Assembly (NCBI GenBank): GCA_021777055.1
Contig: JAIQZO010000056.1
Span: forward strand, 62,001 to 126,000
Reading direction: 5' to 3'
DNA from: Candidatus Anammoxibacter sp.
GTDB lineage: Bacteria > Planctomycetota > Brocadiia > Brocadiales > Anammoxibacteraceae
Length of the DNA stretch: 64,000 nucleotides
The notes beneath the pieces are model-generated. The model did no database searches, was not told the origin of the DNA, and saw only the letters and a list, made by a program, of their open reading frames with translations. The position numbers and the translations under genes were made by a program. Positions 45,993 to 55,464 of this stretch are shown here, in pieces. The stretch's first letter is position 1, and the number at the start of each line of letters is the position of its first letter.

Positions 45993-46205
45993 ATGGCAAA
46001 AATTCAACTTACGGGTAGAGAAAGCATAAAAGAGGCATTAAGGCGGTTTAAGAAAATATGTGACCGCGAAGGAATCATAAACCATAGCAAACGCATTGCA
46101 TACTACGAAAAACCATCAGAAAGACGCCGTCGTGAGGAAAGCAGACGTATCAAAAACATCAAGCGAGGACAAAAATTCCAGGCACAACCACAAAGTATTG
46201 CATAA
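45993..46205 (+). CDS. rpsU: 30S ribosomal protein S21
   Basis: 70 residues, strongly basic. ESIKEALRRFKKICDREGII and YYEKPSERRRREESRR are the S21 family features. A good ribosome-binding site (GGAGGA) lies seven bases before the start. S21 acts at the mRNA 3'-end pairing site of 16S rRNA. It is monocistronic, followed by a hairpin. Confidence 0.96.
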   Translation: MAKIQLTGRESIKEALRRFKKICDREGIINHSKRIAYYEKPSERRRREESRRIKNIKRGQKFQAQPQSIA

Positions 46206-46230
46206 TTGATTATAAGTTTTCCTAGTATTG

Positions 46231-46266
46231 TGCTGTTAAAATCTTTAATTTAAAGACTTAACAGCA
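46231..46266 (+). terminator. Hairpin after rpsU
   Basis: TGCTGTTAAAATCTTT pairs with AAAGACTTAACAGCA (one bulge) around a five-base loop, 25 bases after the rpsU stop. No T run follows (TTGGACAG), so termination may be Rho-dependent or the hairpin may protect the 3' end. Confidence 0.5.
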
Positions 46267-46475
46267 TTGGACAGAAATTGTAAGTGTTAGGGTACTGAAT
46301 CTAGTAAAATAACAAACCAAAAAAACTAATTGCTGGTTTTTAGAGAAAGTAACAATTCTGCAACTTAAAACCGTTAATCTGCATATCATCCGAATTACGC
46401 TGCAGAGTAAAACCTTACCTTGAAATTACCTGTATCATGTTTAAACCTTTATAAACTTAAGATAGTTATCTATAT

Positions 46476-47624
46476 ATGGATAAGAGATGCCTCTATATTC
46501 TCATTTTTGCTCCCCTGTTTGCAAGTTATGGATGCTCGTCTAACAAGACATCCTCATCCTTTATAGATAAAATAGCAAGAACTCCGGGTGTTTATATTGA
46601 AAACCTGAAACACCCCACAGAATTTCCGGAAGAATTCTTACCTACGGTTTTAAATATCGATGATTTTATAGCAAAAAACCCACTTAAAGATGATGAAGAT
46701 GCAAAGATGCTGCTTTTTGGTACAAGCAAGCTTACCAGTACCCATTTTGTTCAGGTTCGCAAAGATGCGGAACTAAAATCGCATTTCCATAAAAATCATG
46801 ACAAAAACATCTCTGTAAAAAAGGGAAAAGGGATTGCTATTCTTAATGGTATACGTTATCTGGTAAAGCCGGGGTCCGCATTACAGGTTCCGGCAGGAAC
46901 AAAATATAAATTCATAAACACCGGAGATGATACTTTTATTGCTCTATCTGTTTTTACTCCGCCGTTTAATGGAGAAGATATCACTTTCGTCAAAGAAGAG
47001 GAAATAGAGAGACCACCATCTGAAGCGCAGAAAGAGAAGAAAAAGCTTGAGAAAGAAGGAGGTGGTAAAATTGCTCAAACGAATGAAGATGATGACAATG
47101 AGAAATCACTCGAGGAGATAAGGGAGCAGGCAAGACAACAAAAAGCAATAAGTATAAAGAGGCTTCATGACGCAGAGAGCACTCCTCAGCAATCATACAA
47201 GGAGGACAATGACTTATTAGACGATTTTGCCGGCCAGAATTTACTAAACGAAAGTCCTGTCGACAATTATAGACAGACAAAGCTTCGTTCCTACGAACCA
47301 AGAACAGAGGGTAACGATTCCTTTACAGAAAGTAGAAACGAACGGGAACAAGAATCTGAATACGACTTTGATCTTGACAAAAAAATGGACTCAGGAAAAC
47401 CCATTGAAGAATATAATGATAATTACAACTCGTCAATAGGTGGGGTTGAAACTTTGCAATATGACGACGGCAGAGAATCGGAACATTCAAATGAAAGCAA
47501 GTTCATATATGAATCAGGTAGTGTATTTGAATATGTTGAGGAGGACGACGACATCTTCGCCCCGGAAAGTGAACCATCTGTAAAAGAAGAATATGAGGAG
47601 TATGAGGAATTTGACGAATTTTAA
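46476..47624 (+). CDS. Cupin-domain lipoprotein with a long acidic disordered tail
   Basis: 382 residues. A lipoprotein signal ends at Cys20 (FASYGC). A cupin domain follows at about 75-160 with HFHKNHDKNISVKKGKGIAI, the first cupin motif with three histidines, and VPAGTKYKFINTGDDTFIAL for the second, where the usual metal-binding His is not obvious. From about 170 to the end the chain is low in complexity and acidic (KSLEEIREQARQQ, EEYEEYEEFDEF). It is membrane-anchored outside the cytoplasm; ligand unknown. Confidence 0.8.
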   Translation: MDKRCLYILIFAPLFASYGCSSNKTSSSFIDKIARTPGVYIENLKHPTEFPEEFLPTVLNIDDFIAKNPLKDDEDAKMLLFGTSKLTSTHFVQVRKDAELKSHFHKNHDKNISVKKGKGIAILNGIRYLVKPGSALQVPAGTKYKFINTGDDTFIALSVFTPPFNGEDITFVKEEEIERPPSEAQKEKKKLEKEGGGKIAQTNEDDDNEKSLEEIREQARQQKAISIKRLHDAESTPQQSYKEDNDLLDDFAGQNLLNESPVDNYRQTKLRSYEPRTEGNDSFTESRNEREQESEYDFDLDKKMDSGKPIEEYNDNYNSSIGGVETLQYDDGRESEHSNESKFIYESGSVFEYVEEDDDIFAPESEPSVKEEYEEYEEFDEF

Positions 47625-47741
47625 AGTATCGTAGCTTTTTGGGATCGAAACCGACCAAAATCATCTCTACTTTATGCTTAACGAAGACGTAAATGTTTCA
47701 TTTACTCCTCCGTTGAGTATAATAAAAAACAGAGGAAAATA

Positions 47742-48503
47742 TTGGAAATACTTTTAACAAATGATGATGGCATTTATGCCCCTGCAATTGCAGTGTTAAA
47801 GGAGACATTAAAGGATCTTGGCAACGTTACTGTTGTTGCTCCAGACGTTGAACAGAGTGGTGCAAGCCATTCAATCACGTTTAACCGTCCGATAATTGCC
47901 AGAAAAGTATTTTTAAACAATACTTTCTTTGGATATGGAATTAGTGGCTCTCCTGCGGATTGTGTGAAACTTGCCGTGAGGGAACTTATGGAAAAACCGG
48001 CGGATATTATAGTTTCTGGCATAAATATGGGAGCAAATATTGGTATCAATGTTTTACACTCAGGTACGGTTGCAGCCGCAATCGAAGGGGCCATAATAGG
48101 CATTCCATCACTAGCTGTTTCATTAGAATATTCAGAAATACCAGAAATAAAAAATGCCGCCATGTTTGCAAAAAACATAGTCGCCCATTTAACAGAACAC
48201 ACTATATCAAAAGGAACCTTACTTAACATAAACATTCCTGCTTTGCAAAAGGAAAACATAAAAGGGGTAAAGGTGACCCATCAACATGCCTTTGGTTTTA
48301 ATGAGAGGTTTGATAGACACACGGACCCTGATGGACAAACATTTTACTGGTTATCAGGTGATGGAAAACCATCTTCCTATGGACAAGGTACCGATATGGA
48401 AGCAATCTGTAACGGATATATCTCAATTACTCCATTACAGTTTGATATGACAAACTACAACGCATTAAGCAAAATAAGCGATCTAGCATCTTCCTCTCTT
48501 TAA
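47742..48503 (+). CDS. surE: 5'/3'-nucleotidase SurE
   Basis: 253 residues from a TTG start preceded by AGAGGA. The metal-binding N-terminus LLTNDDGIYAPAI, GSPADCVKLAVRELM, SGINMGANIGINVLHSGTVAAAIEGAI and the loop region are all typical of SurE. The enzyme removes phosphate from nucleoside monophosphates and contributes to stationary-phase survival in other bacteria. No pcm or rpoS neighbour. Confidence 0.95.
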   Translation: MEILLTNDDGIYAPAIAVLKETLKDLGNVTVVAPDVEQSGASHSITFNRPIIARKVFLNNTFFGYGISGSPADCVKLAVRELMEKPADIIVSGINMGANIGINVLHSGTVAAAIEGAIIGIPSLAVSLEYSEIPEIKNAAMFAKNIVAHLTEHTISKGTLLNINIPALQKENIKGVKVTHQHAFGFNERFDRHTDPDGQTFYWLSGDGKPSSYGQGTDMEAICNGYISITPLQFDMTNYNALSKISDLASSSL

Positions 48504-48550
48504 AAAACATTAGAAATGAGCTGTAACCCGTATATTTACAATATCTTTGT

Positions 48551-48615
48551 CCAATCCTCAAGATGACCAAATCTGCACTTCCAATTTGGTTCAATCTATT
48601 TGAACAAATCTAACA
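48551..48615 (+). repeat. Dispersed repeat family 2, copy 1
   Basis: Reads CCAATCCTCAAGATGACCAA, then CTTCCAATTTGGTTCAATCT and ATTTGAACAAATCTAAC. The same order of blocks occurs at 50014 and, inverted, at 59351. It lies between surE and the VanZ-like gene. Confidence 0.6.
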
Positions 48616-48693
48616 TGGATCTGCAAGTTACATATATTATTTATCACATACCCATTCCTAAGCGTTAATAACAATAGAGGTATCAAATAAAAA

Positions 48694-49095
48694 TTGAAAC
48701 TGTTTTTTATTTTCTTAAGGTGGCAATTCTGGGTATTGCTAATTCTATCCGCATTTTTCAGTTTAAAATCAAATCCTGGAGAAGTATTTGAATCCATATG
48801 GGACAAATTACTCCATTTTACCTGTTATTTGATCCTTTATTTATCACTAAACATTTCAATAAAACCAAATAAACATCTATTTACAAAAGGATTATTTTTA
48901 TTAACTTATTCGGTAGGTATAGAAATTGGGCAGCACTATATGCCAAACAGATTCTTTTCTCTTAATGATATCCTTGCTAACACCATTGGCATAATATCGG
49001 GGATAATTTTATCCATTACGATACTGAAATATTTACAAATCCATTTGTATTTAAATAAGCTTCAAGACAATGAATCAAGGACAATAAAAAGATAA
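48694..49095 (+). CDS. VanZ-like membrane protein
   Basis: 133 residues from a TTG start. Four predicted helices. WDKLLHFTCYLILYLSLNIS, GIEIGQHYMPNRFFSLNDIL and ANTIGIISGIILS are the VanZ-family landmarks (the D-K-x-x-H-F, E-x-x-Q and D-x-x-A-N-x-x-G residues). VanZ confers low-level teicoplanin resistance in one context, but most homologues have no known role. Confidence 0.85.
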   Translation: MKLFFIFLRWQFWVLLILSAFFSLKSNPGEVFESIWDKLLHFTCYLILYLSLNISIKPNKHLFTKGLFLLTYSVGIEIGQHYMPNRFFSLNDILANTIGIISGIILSITILKYLQIHLYLNKLQDNESRTIKR

Positions 49096-49345
49096 TACCT
49101 CCTATAAGAGGGATATTCCTCGCATGAAAAATAGCTCACCCACAAAATATCCTCATCCATTGGAACCGCTATAATTAACTTGCACTGTAAATTCCTGGCA
49201 TTAAACAGATAAATATAACTTACATATTTAGTGTAAGTTATTTTGCTCACTTAGTAAGACGAAAAAACATTATTTCCATATCGCCATTTCTGGTAAAATT
49301 AATACACAATTTGCTGTAAATGACAGCACAATTTTTTTTAAATCA

Positions 49346-49927
49346 ATGGGAGCATTTTTGATGAAAAGCAGACTATTAGTAATTGGCAGCATACTATTAA
49401 TCTTTGTTATGGTCAGCAATGAGAGATCATACGGCGGAGCGATGAGTGACATTAACTGGATAAGAACGTATGATGAAGGATTAAAAAAGGCAAGCGAAAC
49501 AGATAAATACCTGTTTGTTCTGATCACAGCACCATCATGGTGCCATTTTTGTAAAATTTTCGAAAAAAAAGTACTTGAGAATAGGGAGGTACAAGATATC
49601 CTAAACAGCAATTATATCCCGTTGTTAGTTCTTGATAGGTCTAATGGTGTGCGCAATCCTGATCTGGAACGATTTGTATTTCCAGGATTTCCAAGCGTTT
49701 TCATTTATAACAAATCAGGCAATAAAGTGAAAAATATTTCTACGCCAAATGTCGATAAGATGATAGGTGTTTTAAAAGAGTACGCGTCTGGTAAGAAAAA
49801 AGAAAATGAAGAAAGTACCACAAATAAACGTATAGGAAATGCGAAGGTGATTCATAATGGAAAAGGACTTACCACAACAGACGAAGAGGCCCTTGATAGT
49901 TTTATGAATGAATGGGTTAAAAAATGA
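49346..49927 (+). CDS. Exported thioredoxin-like protein
   Basis: 193 residues, or 188 from the second ATG at 49361, which makes a better signal peptide (MKSRLLVIGSILLIFVMVSN). The thioredoxin fold is seen: KYLFVLITAPSWCHFCKIFE with the redox motif W-C-H-F-C, NSNYIPLLVLDRS and PGFPSVFIYNKSGN with the cis-Pro. The C-terminal 40 residues are a charged tail. It probably acts on thiols outside the cytoplasm, such as in cytochrome c or other disulfide maturation; the partner is not visible. Confidence 0.87.
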   Translation: MGAFLMKSRLLVIGSILLIFVMVSNERSYGGAMSDINWIRTYDEGLKKASETDKYLFVLITAPSWCHFCKIFEKKVLENREVQDILNSNYIPLLVLDRSNGVRNPDLERFVFPGFPSVFIYNKSGNKVKNISTPNVDKMIGVLKEYASGKKKENEESTTNKRIGNAKVIHNGKGLTTTDEEALDSFMNEWVKK

Positions 49928-50013
49928 TAAAACCTGCTTACTTTAACTATAGTACCATGCATGTAATAAATTATGCATGAAACACTCATCTTCACATTAT
50001 CTTTGCCCGAATT

Positions 50014-50098
50014 TCAATCGCCAAATCCTCAACGCGGCGACGGCAGTGCTTCTGGTTTGGCTCAATCAATTTGAACAAATCTAACGCTAATTCGAACA
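50014..50098 (+). repeat. Dispersed repeat family 2, copy 2
   Basis: Reads CAATCGCCAAATCCTCAACG, CGGCGACGGCAGTGCTTCTG and GTTTGGCTCAATCAATTTGA then ACAAATCTAAC. It lies just upstream of the AsmA-like gene. Matches 48551 in the same direction and 59351 inverted. Confidence 0.65.
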
Positions 50099-50137
50099 TT
50101 ATATGCAGAATTTATTACATGCAAGTTCTTAAGTAAA

Positions 50138-53100
50138 ATGGGCAAAAAGAAGAGAAAAATTATTTTAATATGCGGAGCTGTATTAATTGTTTTTGCACTA
50201 TTTATTGCTGCGTTTGAATATATAATTAACCATGGCAAATTAACTCCGTTTATTGAACAAAAAATAAAAGAGCAGACCGGGTATGAAATAAAGATCGGAA
50301 CTATATTTTTTGATTTATTATCGGGATTTACCCTAGGCGATACAAGCTGCATTATTGATCCGGGCTTAAGTGTAGAGGTTAAATCATTAAAAGTCCGCTT
50401 TAAAATAACAGAGATCGCAAAGGGACGTATACGAGAGATAAAGATAACAAACCCGAATATCCAACTAAACATTGACAAAAGCACAATGTTTACCAACAAT
50501 AGTTTAGTACCTTTACAAGAAGATGAACATACTCATGATATTCAAAGCCTTTTCCCCGCAACGTTACAAATCGACGACTTCCAGATAAATAACATTGCAC
50601 TTCAATTAGAAACAGAACATGAAAAAGCCTCATTAACTGGAATTAATACACGATTTCAGAATGTTCAAGCGAAAGACCCCATTAAAATAGAGATAAATGG
50701 AGACGTATCATATACCAACAACAGCAATACACCGATCCAGGGGAGATTAAATGTTGAATCTGAGTTTAATTTAGTAGATGAAAAAGTCTTAATATCTCAA
50801 GATTCAAGTTTTACTTTATCAAACATGGGCACATTTTCCTTTAACGGAAACATTAACTCATTAACATCTGAAAATGGCCCTGAATTAGACCTTGAACTCA
50901 ATGCCGATGGTTTTATTTTGGATAAAATAGTAGAACTTCTTATTAATATAAATGCTGCAGACCTAAACGATTTAACACTTAAAGGAGAATCTCATATTTC
51001 CATGTTGCTAACAGGAAATATGAAACAGTTGTATTTAGGCGCAGATATAAATACATCAAAGCTAAAGGTAACATATGATTACATTGATTGCTATTTTGAT
51101 TCCCTATATTTACCATTTAATGCAGATATTGATCTTTTAGCCCCCGAATTAAAGATCATAGCAGAAAGTAATGAAGCTATGATAAAAAATAGCCGGATCT
51201 TGATAGACGGTGAACAGATCGCGGATTTAAATAATCTTCCTTTCTCTCTCTCATTAGATTATCCGGAACGGGCTAATGTAAGTATGGATTATATTGACGG
51301 CAATATTCTCGTTAATAAAAAGTCTTTCCCTCTTAAAGAAACAATTTCCATGATAAAAATAGAAACAGGACTTCAAAATCTAGCGAAAATGCCTTTTGAT
51401 TTTTTTTGTTACACATCATTTTCAGACCCTATAAACTGTACCGGCTTTTATAATTATAATACTGATGTTATCAATAATATCAAATTCACGATGAATCATA
51501 TAAGGGGTAAAGATCTGTCAGAAATAGCCATACCGCTAATGGACGAGCAGTATAAAGAGTGGTCATTTGGGGGTGATATTTTATTCAACGCAGCTATAGA
51601 TTCATTTAATAGCAGTGAGCAGGTGAACGTAAATATTGAAACGGATATAGATATTACAAATGTAGAGTTTTCATCTCCCGATTATGACTATTTCGGGGAA
51701 GGGATCAACGGCAAATACAATTGTAAGGTATCATCAGATAGCGATTTCAATCTTATTTCCTTTAAAACCCATGGAGAATTTGAACCATTTTTAATAGGTC
51801 TGGAAGCATTTACAACAGATATGGACAACAGAAAAACATCAGTCTCTTTTGATGGTATTATTGATATAAAGAACGATACCATATCTAATATGAATTCCAT
51901 ACTCTATTGGAAAGATATGGGTTCTTTTGCCATAAAAGGAGGTATTAAAGATCTAAGCACAAATCCTGATATGTCTCTAAATGTAAAGATGTCAGAGTTG
52001 TCAAACTCAGACATCTTTGAAACCTTTATAAAAGACTCTGTGGAATATACTTCGCCAGAACTTTTTAACACAACAATTACCGGCAAATCAAATGCTGAAT
52101 TTTTTGTTTCAGGCACAAATGAGACCATGGAGATCAAAGGAGGCTTCCGTATCAATGATTGTGATGTACAATATGGTAATACTATAGTCAAAGGTTTTAA
52201 CATGGAGTTTCCGGTCTCAATTACCTATCCAACAAACAAACAACAGGAAAATCATCACTCCAGGAGTAATTTAAAAGATGGTATTATCCAGATAAAAGAA
52301 ACTGCTTATGATTTTATAGTACTCAATGATTTAAATATGGATACTAAATTGGAAAACAACTCGTTTTCATTAAAAAAACCACTGGTAATACCAATTTTTG
52401 GAGGATCATTCAACATAAACAAACTTTTTGTCCAGGATGTACTCAATTACGAAAAAAACAGCATATTCTCATTTCAATTAAATAATATAGACTTAAAGAA
52501 AGTAAGTGAAGCAGCAGGTATAACCCCGTTTGAAGGAAATGTGGAAACATCAGAAATCACGTTTAAACAAGAAGGGGACAATCTGTTTTCAGACGGTGAA
52601 GTAAGGTTCTCGTTCTTCGATGGTGAAATAGTTATAAACGACTTAATGGTTACTGACATTATGACACCCCTTATGGGTATAGGGTTTTCGGCAGAAGTGC
52701 ACCATTTGAACCTGGGAAAGATGTCGTCTACGTTCAAGGAATGGGGGTCAGTAGAAGGTATACTGGATGGAAAGATTAATAATTTTAAATTTGTAGCCGG
52801 AGAACCTTCAAGTTTTGATATAGAGTTAAAAACAAAAAAAACCTCTGGTATCAAACAGGTCATAAGCGCGAATATATTAAAAAGTTTTGTACCAGGGGTT
52901 GGAGGTGTGTTGGACAACCTGGGTTTTACCCGCTATAATTATAAAGTCATTGGGTTTAATGCAAAACTGGAGAATGATTATATAATATTCAGCGGTGCAA
53001 TAAAAGATGATGGAAAAGAGTTTTTTATGAAAGGTGCAGGGCTAAAAAAAATAGATATAGTCTTCAGTAATGTTGACAAAAAAATAGAGTTTTCGCGGTT

Positions 53101-53167
53101 CATGAAATCTTTTGAATCCATGATGAGTACAGATTTTGATGAAACCAGCACAGAAATTGGACCATAA
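50138..53167 (+). CDS. Large AsmA/YdbH-like envelope protein
   Basis: 1009 residues. A basic N-terminus and one helix (about 8-27) are followed by an AsmA-type beginning (FIEQKIKEQTGYEIKIGTIF, EVKSLKVRFKITEIAKGRIR, EIKITNPNIQLNID) and long beta-rich repeats. The C-terminal 200 residues (DGEIVINDLMVTDIMTPLMG, GFSAEVHHLNLGKM, WGSVEGILDGKINNFKF) resemble the end of YdbH/TamB-type proteins. These are long hydrophobic-groove bridges for lipid transfer between membranes. The following gene encodes a DUF1318 lipoprotein, as in the E. coli ydbH-ynbE-ydbL set, which supports the call. Confidence 0.75.
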   Translation: MGKKKRKIILICGAVLIVFALFIAAFEYIINHGKLTPFIEQKIKEQTGYEIKIGTIFFDLLSGFTLGDTSCIIDPGLSVEVKSLKVRFKITEIAKGRIREIKITNPNIQLNIDKSTMFTNNSLVPLQEDEHTHDIQSLFPATLQIDDFQINNIALQLETEHEKASLTGINTRFQNVQAKDPIKIEINGDVSYTNNSNTPIQGRLNVESEFNLVDEKVLISQDSSFTLSNMGTFSFNGNINSLTSENGPELDLELNADGFILDKIVELLININAADLNDLTLKGESHISMLLTGNMKQLYLGADINTSKLKVTYDYIDCYFDSLYLPFNADIDLLAPELKIIAESNEAMIKNSRILIDGEQIADLNNLPFSLSLDYPERANVSMDYIDGNILVNKKSFPLKETISMIKIETGLQNLAKMPFDFFCYTSFSDPINCTGFYNYNTDVINNIKFTMNHIRGKDLSEIAIPLMDEQYKEWSFGGDILFNAAIDSFNSSEQVNVNIETDIDITNVEFSSPDYDYFGEGINGKYNCKVSSDSDFNLISFKTHGEFEPFLIGLEAFTTDMDNRKTSVSFDGIIDIKNDTISNMNSILYWKDMGSFAIKGGIKDLSTNPDMSLNVKMSELSNSDIFETFIKDSVEYTSPELFNTTITGKSNAEFFVSGTNETMEIKGGFRINDCDVQYGNTIVKGFNMEFPVSITYPTNKQQENHHSRSNLKDGIIQIKETAYDFIVLNDLNMDTKLENNSFSLKKPLVIPIFGGSFNINKLFVQDVLNYEKNSIFSFQLNNIDLKKVSEAAGITPFEGNVETSEITFKQEGDNLFSDGEVRFSFFDGEIVINDLMVTDIMTPLMGIGFSAEVHHLNLGKMSSTFKEWGSVEGILDGKINNFKFVAGEPSSFDIELKTKKTSGIKQVISANILKSFVPGVGGVLDNLGFTRYNYKVIGFNAKLENDYIIFSGAIKDDGKEFFMKGAGLKKIDIVFSNVDKKIEFSRFMKSFESMMSTDFDETSTEIGP

Positions 53168-53331
53168 CTAAAATCAAAATATAGAATTTAGGAAACAGGA
53201 TTCAGTATAAAATATAACCGTGTAAAATACTTTATCATATAAAACATTTTTTTATAAACTAATACGATAGACAACAGATAATCTTAATTTATATATCCAA
53301 TTTAACATATTTAAGACCTTGAGGACAAAAA
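53168..53331. other. Spacer between AsmA-like and DUF1318 genes
   Basis: 164 bases. At about 53178-53206 AAAATATAGAATTTAGGAAA then CAGGATTCAG is a faint echo of the dispersed element core (ATACAGAATTCAGGAGACAG). An SD-like TTGAGGAC precedes the next start. Confidence 0.3.
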
Positions 53332-53949
53332 ATGAGAGACTATTTTCGTAAGCATGCCGTATTATCAATATTTGGATTATTTATCGCCGGTTGTGCGGTA
53401 ATTACTGTAAATATATATTTCCCAACTGAAGCGGTCCAAAAAGCCGCTGAAGAGATATTAAATGAGATAGAAGGTGATGAAGAGGCGGTACCCAGTAACC
53501 CAATTGACAGTTTAGCACCACAAAGCTCTCTATTACCATCCATTCGGACGTTTGTTTTAGGAAACCAAATTGCATATGCAGGCAACAACGATATAGACAT
53601 CAACTTAACCACACCTGCAATTCGTAAAGTCATTGCTTTAATGAAATCAAGAAACCCTAAAATTGACGCCTTCAAGGAAAAAGGAGTAATAGGGGAAACA
53701 TTCAATGGAAAACTTGAAATAAGAGATTATAATGGTTTAGGTGGCAGCGAAATTAGAACAGTAAAACAGTTGGTTTCGGCAGAAAACAGTGACCGAGACT
53801 TATTGTATAAAGGACTTGCAGATGCAAATAATATTTCCGCAGCAGATATCAACCGTATAGAAGATGTTTTCGGAAGCACGCATAAACGTAGGCTAAAAAG
53901 TGGCGAATGGTATAAAGAAAAAAACGGGGAATGGGAAAAGAAAAACTAA
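53332..53949 (+). CDS. DUF1318 (YdbL-like) lipoprotein
   Basis: 205 residues. A lipoprotein signal ends at Cys21 (LFIAGCAVITVNIYFP); the VNIYFPTEAVQKAAEEIL stretch is typical for DUF1318 lipoproteins. The C-terminal half (about 90-165) is the YdbL domain with IRKVIALMKSRNPKIDAFKE and GVIGETFNGKLEIRDYNG. It lies 164 bases after the AsmA/YdbH-like gene. In E. coli YdbL is the chaperone-like partner of YdbH and YnbE; here the lipoprotein anchor and the YdbL domain are one chain. Confidence 0.85.
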   Translation: MRDYFRKHAVLSIFGLFIAGCAVITVNIYFPTEAVQKAAEEILNEIEGDEEAVPSNPIDSLAPQSSLLPSIRTFVLGNQIAYAGNNDIDINLTTPAIRKVIALMKSRNPKIDAFKEKGVIGETFNGKLEIRDYNGLGGSEIRTVKQLVSAENSDRDLLYKGLADANNISAADINRIEDVFGSTHKRRLKSGEWYKEKNGEWEKKN

Positions 53950-54053
53950 AATTTGTACAAAGGCGAAAAACATCTTAAGTATTTAATGAAAATTCCACAC
54001 TCAAAGGGGAAATAAATGAGATACAAGGTAAAGAGACAGGGAGGATCTTTCAG

Positions 54054-54422
54054 GTGAATAAAAAAACAGACAATGAAATTGACCAAAAGTTTCTAAAAAA
54101 AATAGAGAAGCAGCTTTTAAAAAAATATGACGAGATAAAGAAAGTTGGGGAGGCCTATCAAGATCAACTAGACGAAAAATTGCCGGAAGATTCAAAGGAG
54201 GCCTTAAATCTAAAACAAGCCCAAGATTTAGCTGAATCAATAGAAGGTATGGAACAAAATGAGCTAGCGTTAATAGTACAAGCATTAAAACGCATTACAG
54301 ATGGAACATTTGGCGTTTGCCTGGATTGCGGACAATCAATTCCCGTTGAGCGTATAAAGGCAATACCATATGCTGAAAATTGTGTTAAATGTAAAGCAAA
54401 GAAGGAGGAGGAAGAGGAATAG
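54054..54422 (+). CDS. DksA/TraR-type zinc-finger protein
   Basis: 122 residues from a GTG start. A coiled-coil half (1-85) is followed by C-L-D-C and C-V-K-C separated by 17 residues (CLDCGQSIPVERIKAIPYAE), the standard DksA/TraR zinc finger. Such proteins enter the RNA polymerase secondary channel, often with ppGpp. The tail is a run of glutamates. It resembles the shorter general members rather than E. coli DksA; true ppGpp co-regulation is uncertain. Confidence 0.9.
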   Translation: MNKKTDNEIDQKFLKKIEKQLLKKYDEIKKVGEAYQDQLDEKLPEDSKEALNLKQAQDLAESIEGMEQNELALIVQALKRITDGTFGVCLDCGQSIPVERIKAIPYAENCVKCKAKKEEEEE

Positions 54423-54462
54423 CGGTGATCACTTTAATTGGTATTATAAAGAAGTTTCAGTA

Positions 54463-54614
54463 ACACACCCCTAAATCCCCTCTTATTAGAGGGGACTTAT
54501 AAGTTAAAAAATACATGTAGTGTAATTTGGTGTGAAGACTTATAAATTAAAAAACGGGCAGATGTATAATCCCCTCTAGAAAGAGGGATGTCTGCGTAGC
54601 AGACGGGGTGTGTA
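54463..54614. repeat. Palindromic REP-like element after the DksA-type gene
   Basis: Outer ends ACACACCCC (54463) and GGGGTGTGT (54605) are inverted. Inside are hairpins TCCCCTCTTATTAGAGGGGA (54476-54495), TCCCCTCTAGAAAGAGGGA (about 54570) and GTCTGCGTAGCAGAC (54590-54604), and a direct repeat ACTTATAA(G/A)TTAAAAAA at 54495 and 54538. It lies between convergent genes and could stop transcription from both sides. Confidence 0.7.
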
Positions 54615-54681
54615 ATCTACACAGAACAGATCTTTCTATTTCCTGTTTTCAACGTTTGACCCTGGATTCTATTATATAGAT

Positions 54682-55335
54682 CTATTTTTTTGTAATAGTT
54701 ATCATTGCAACCGGATTACGCCAATCATGCTGTGCTGAGATTAAGTCACCTACACCATGGATACCGTTATTAATTATTATGACTCCATCTTCCTCTGCCC
54801 CTCCAGATGTACTTGCTCCCGCACAAAAAGGTCCTGGTACAAATGCACAATCCTCGTTATTCTCTTCTGTCCCAGACTCATAAGCAGGAGCAATAGCAGT
54901 TCTACGTGACATTTTTCGTGATATGGTTATTCCTTTAATACCAAAAAATGAATCATTAGTATTAACCAGCATACCAGCCACTGATATATTTTTGAAATTT
55001 CTATTTACATCAATTGACATCGTAATGGAACCACCTGGCGGTACGGGCCCTGATGCAGCCATAACCTGGTTAACATTTGCATTTCCTTCTATTTCTGATA
55101 ACATACCGCTTGGATCACCGTCTTCTGCCATTAATTCTAGTCCCGCGCTTGCTTGTGTACCCGCAGTAAAAAGCTCAAACCCTTCATTATGCGACACAAG
55201 TACTGGAGGACTAAACGGTTGCTCTTTCGTTAAATTTGTAATAGTGACATCCACTTCTTCTGTAAAGGCAACCCTGCTTCCAAGACCAGTTAACAAAACC
55301 AAAACCATTGAAATTGATATTAAATATTTTTTCAT
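54682..55335 (-). CDS. Exported spondin_N-domain protein
   Basis: 217 residues. Signal peptide 1-25 (VAFTEE). The mature part matches the spondin N domain as found in bacterial exported proteins: VTITNLTKEQPFSPPVLVSH, FELFTAGTQASAGLELMAED and GDPSGMLSEIEG, later PPGGSITMSIDVNRNFKNIS and MLVNTNDSFFGIKGI. Two cysteines (CAFVPGPFC) may pair. Such domains act in adhesion in animals; the bacterial role is unknown. It stands alone. Confidence 0.88.
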   Translation of the reverse strand: MKKYLISISMVLVLLTGLGSRVAFTEEVDVTITNLTKEQPFSPPVLVSHNEGFELFTAGTQASAGLELMAEDGDPSGMLSEIEGNANVNQVMAASGPVPPGGSITMSIDVNRNFKNISVAGMLVNTNDSFFGIKGITISRKMSRRTAIAPAYESGTEENNEDCAFVPGPFCAGASTSGGAEEDGVIIINNGIHGVGDLISAQHDWRNPVAMITITKK

Positions 55336-55464
55336 AAAATTTCTCCTATTGTTTGAGTTATAAAAATTAAGATAACATATAGTTTATTTTGTAAGACACC
55401 TCCCTTTTATAAGAACCTTCTCCGGTTTGTAAAGACAAACTCATTTATCAACTTAACATACATA

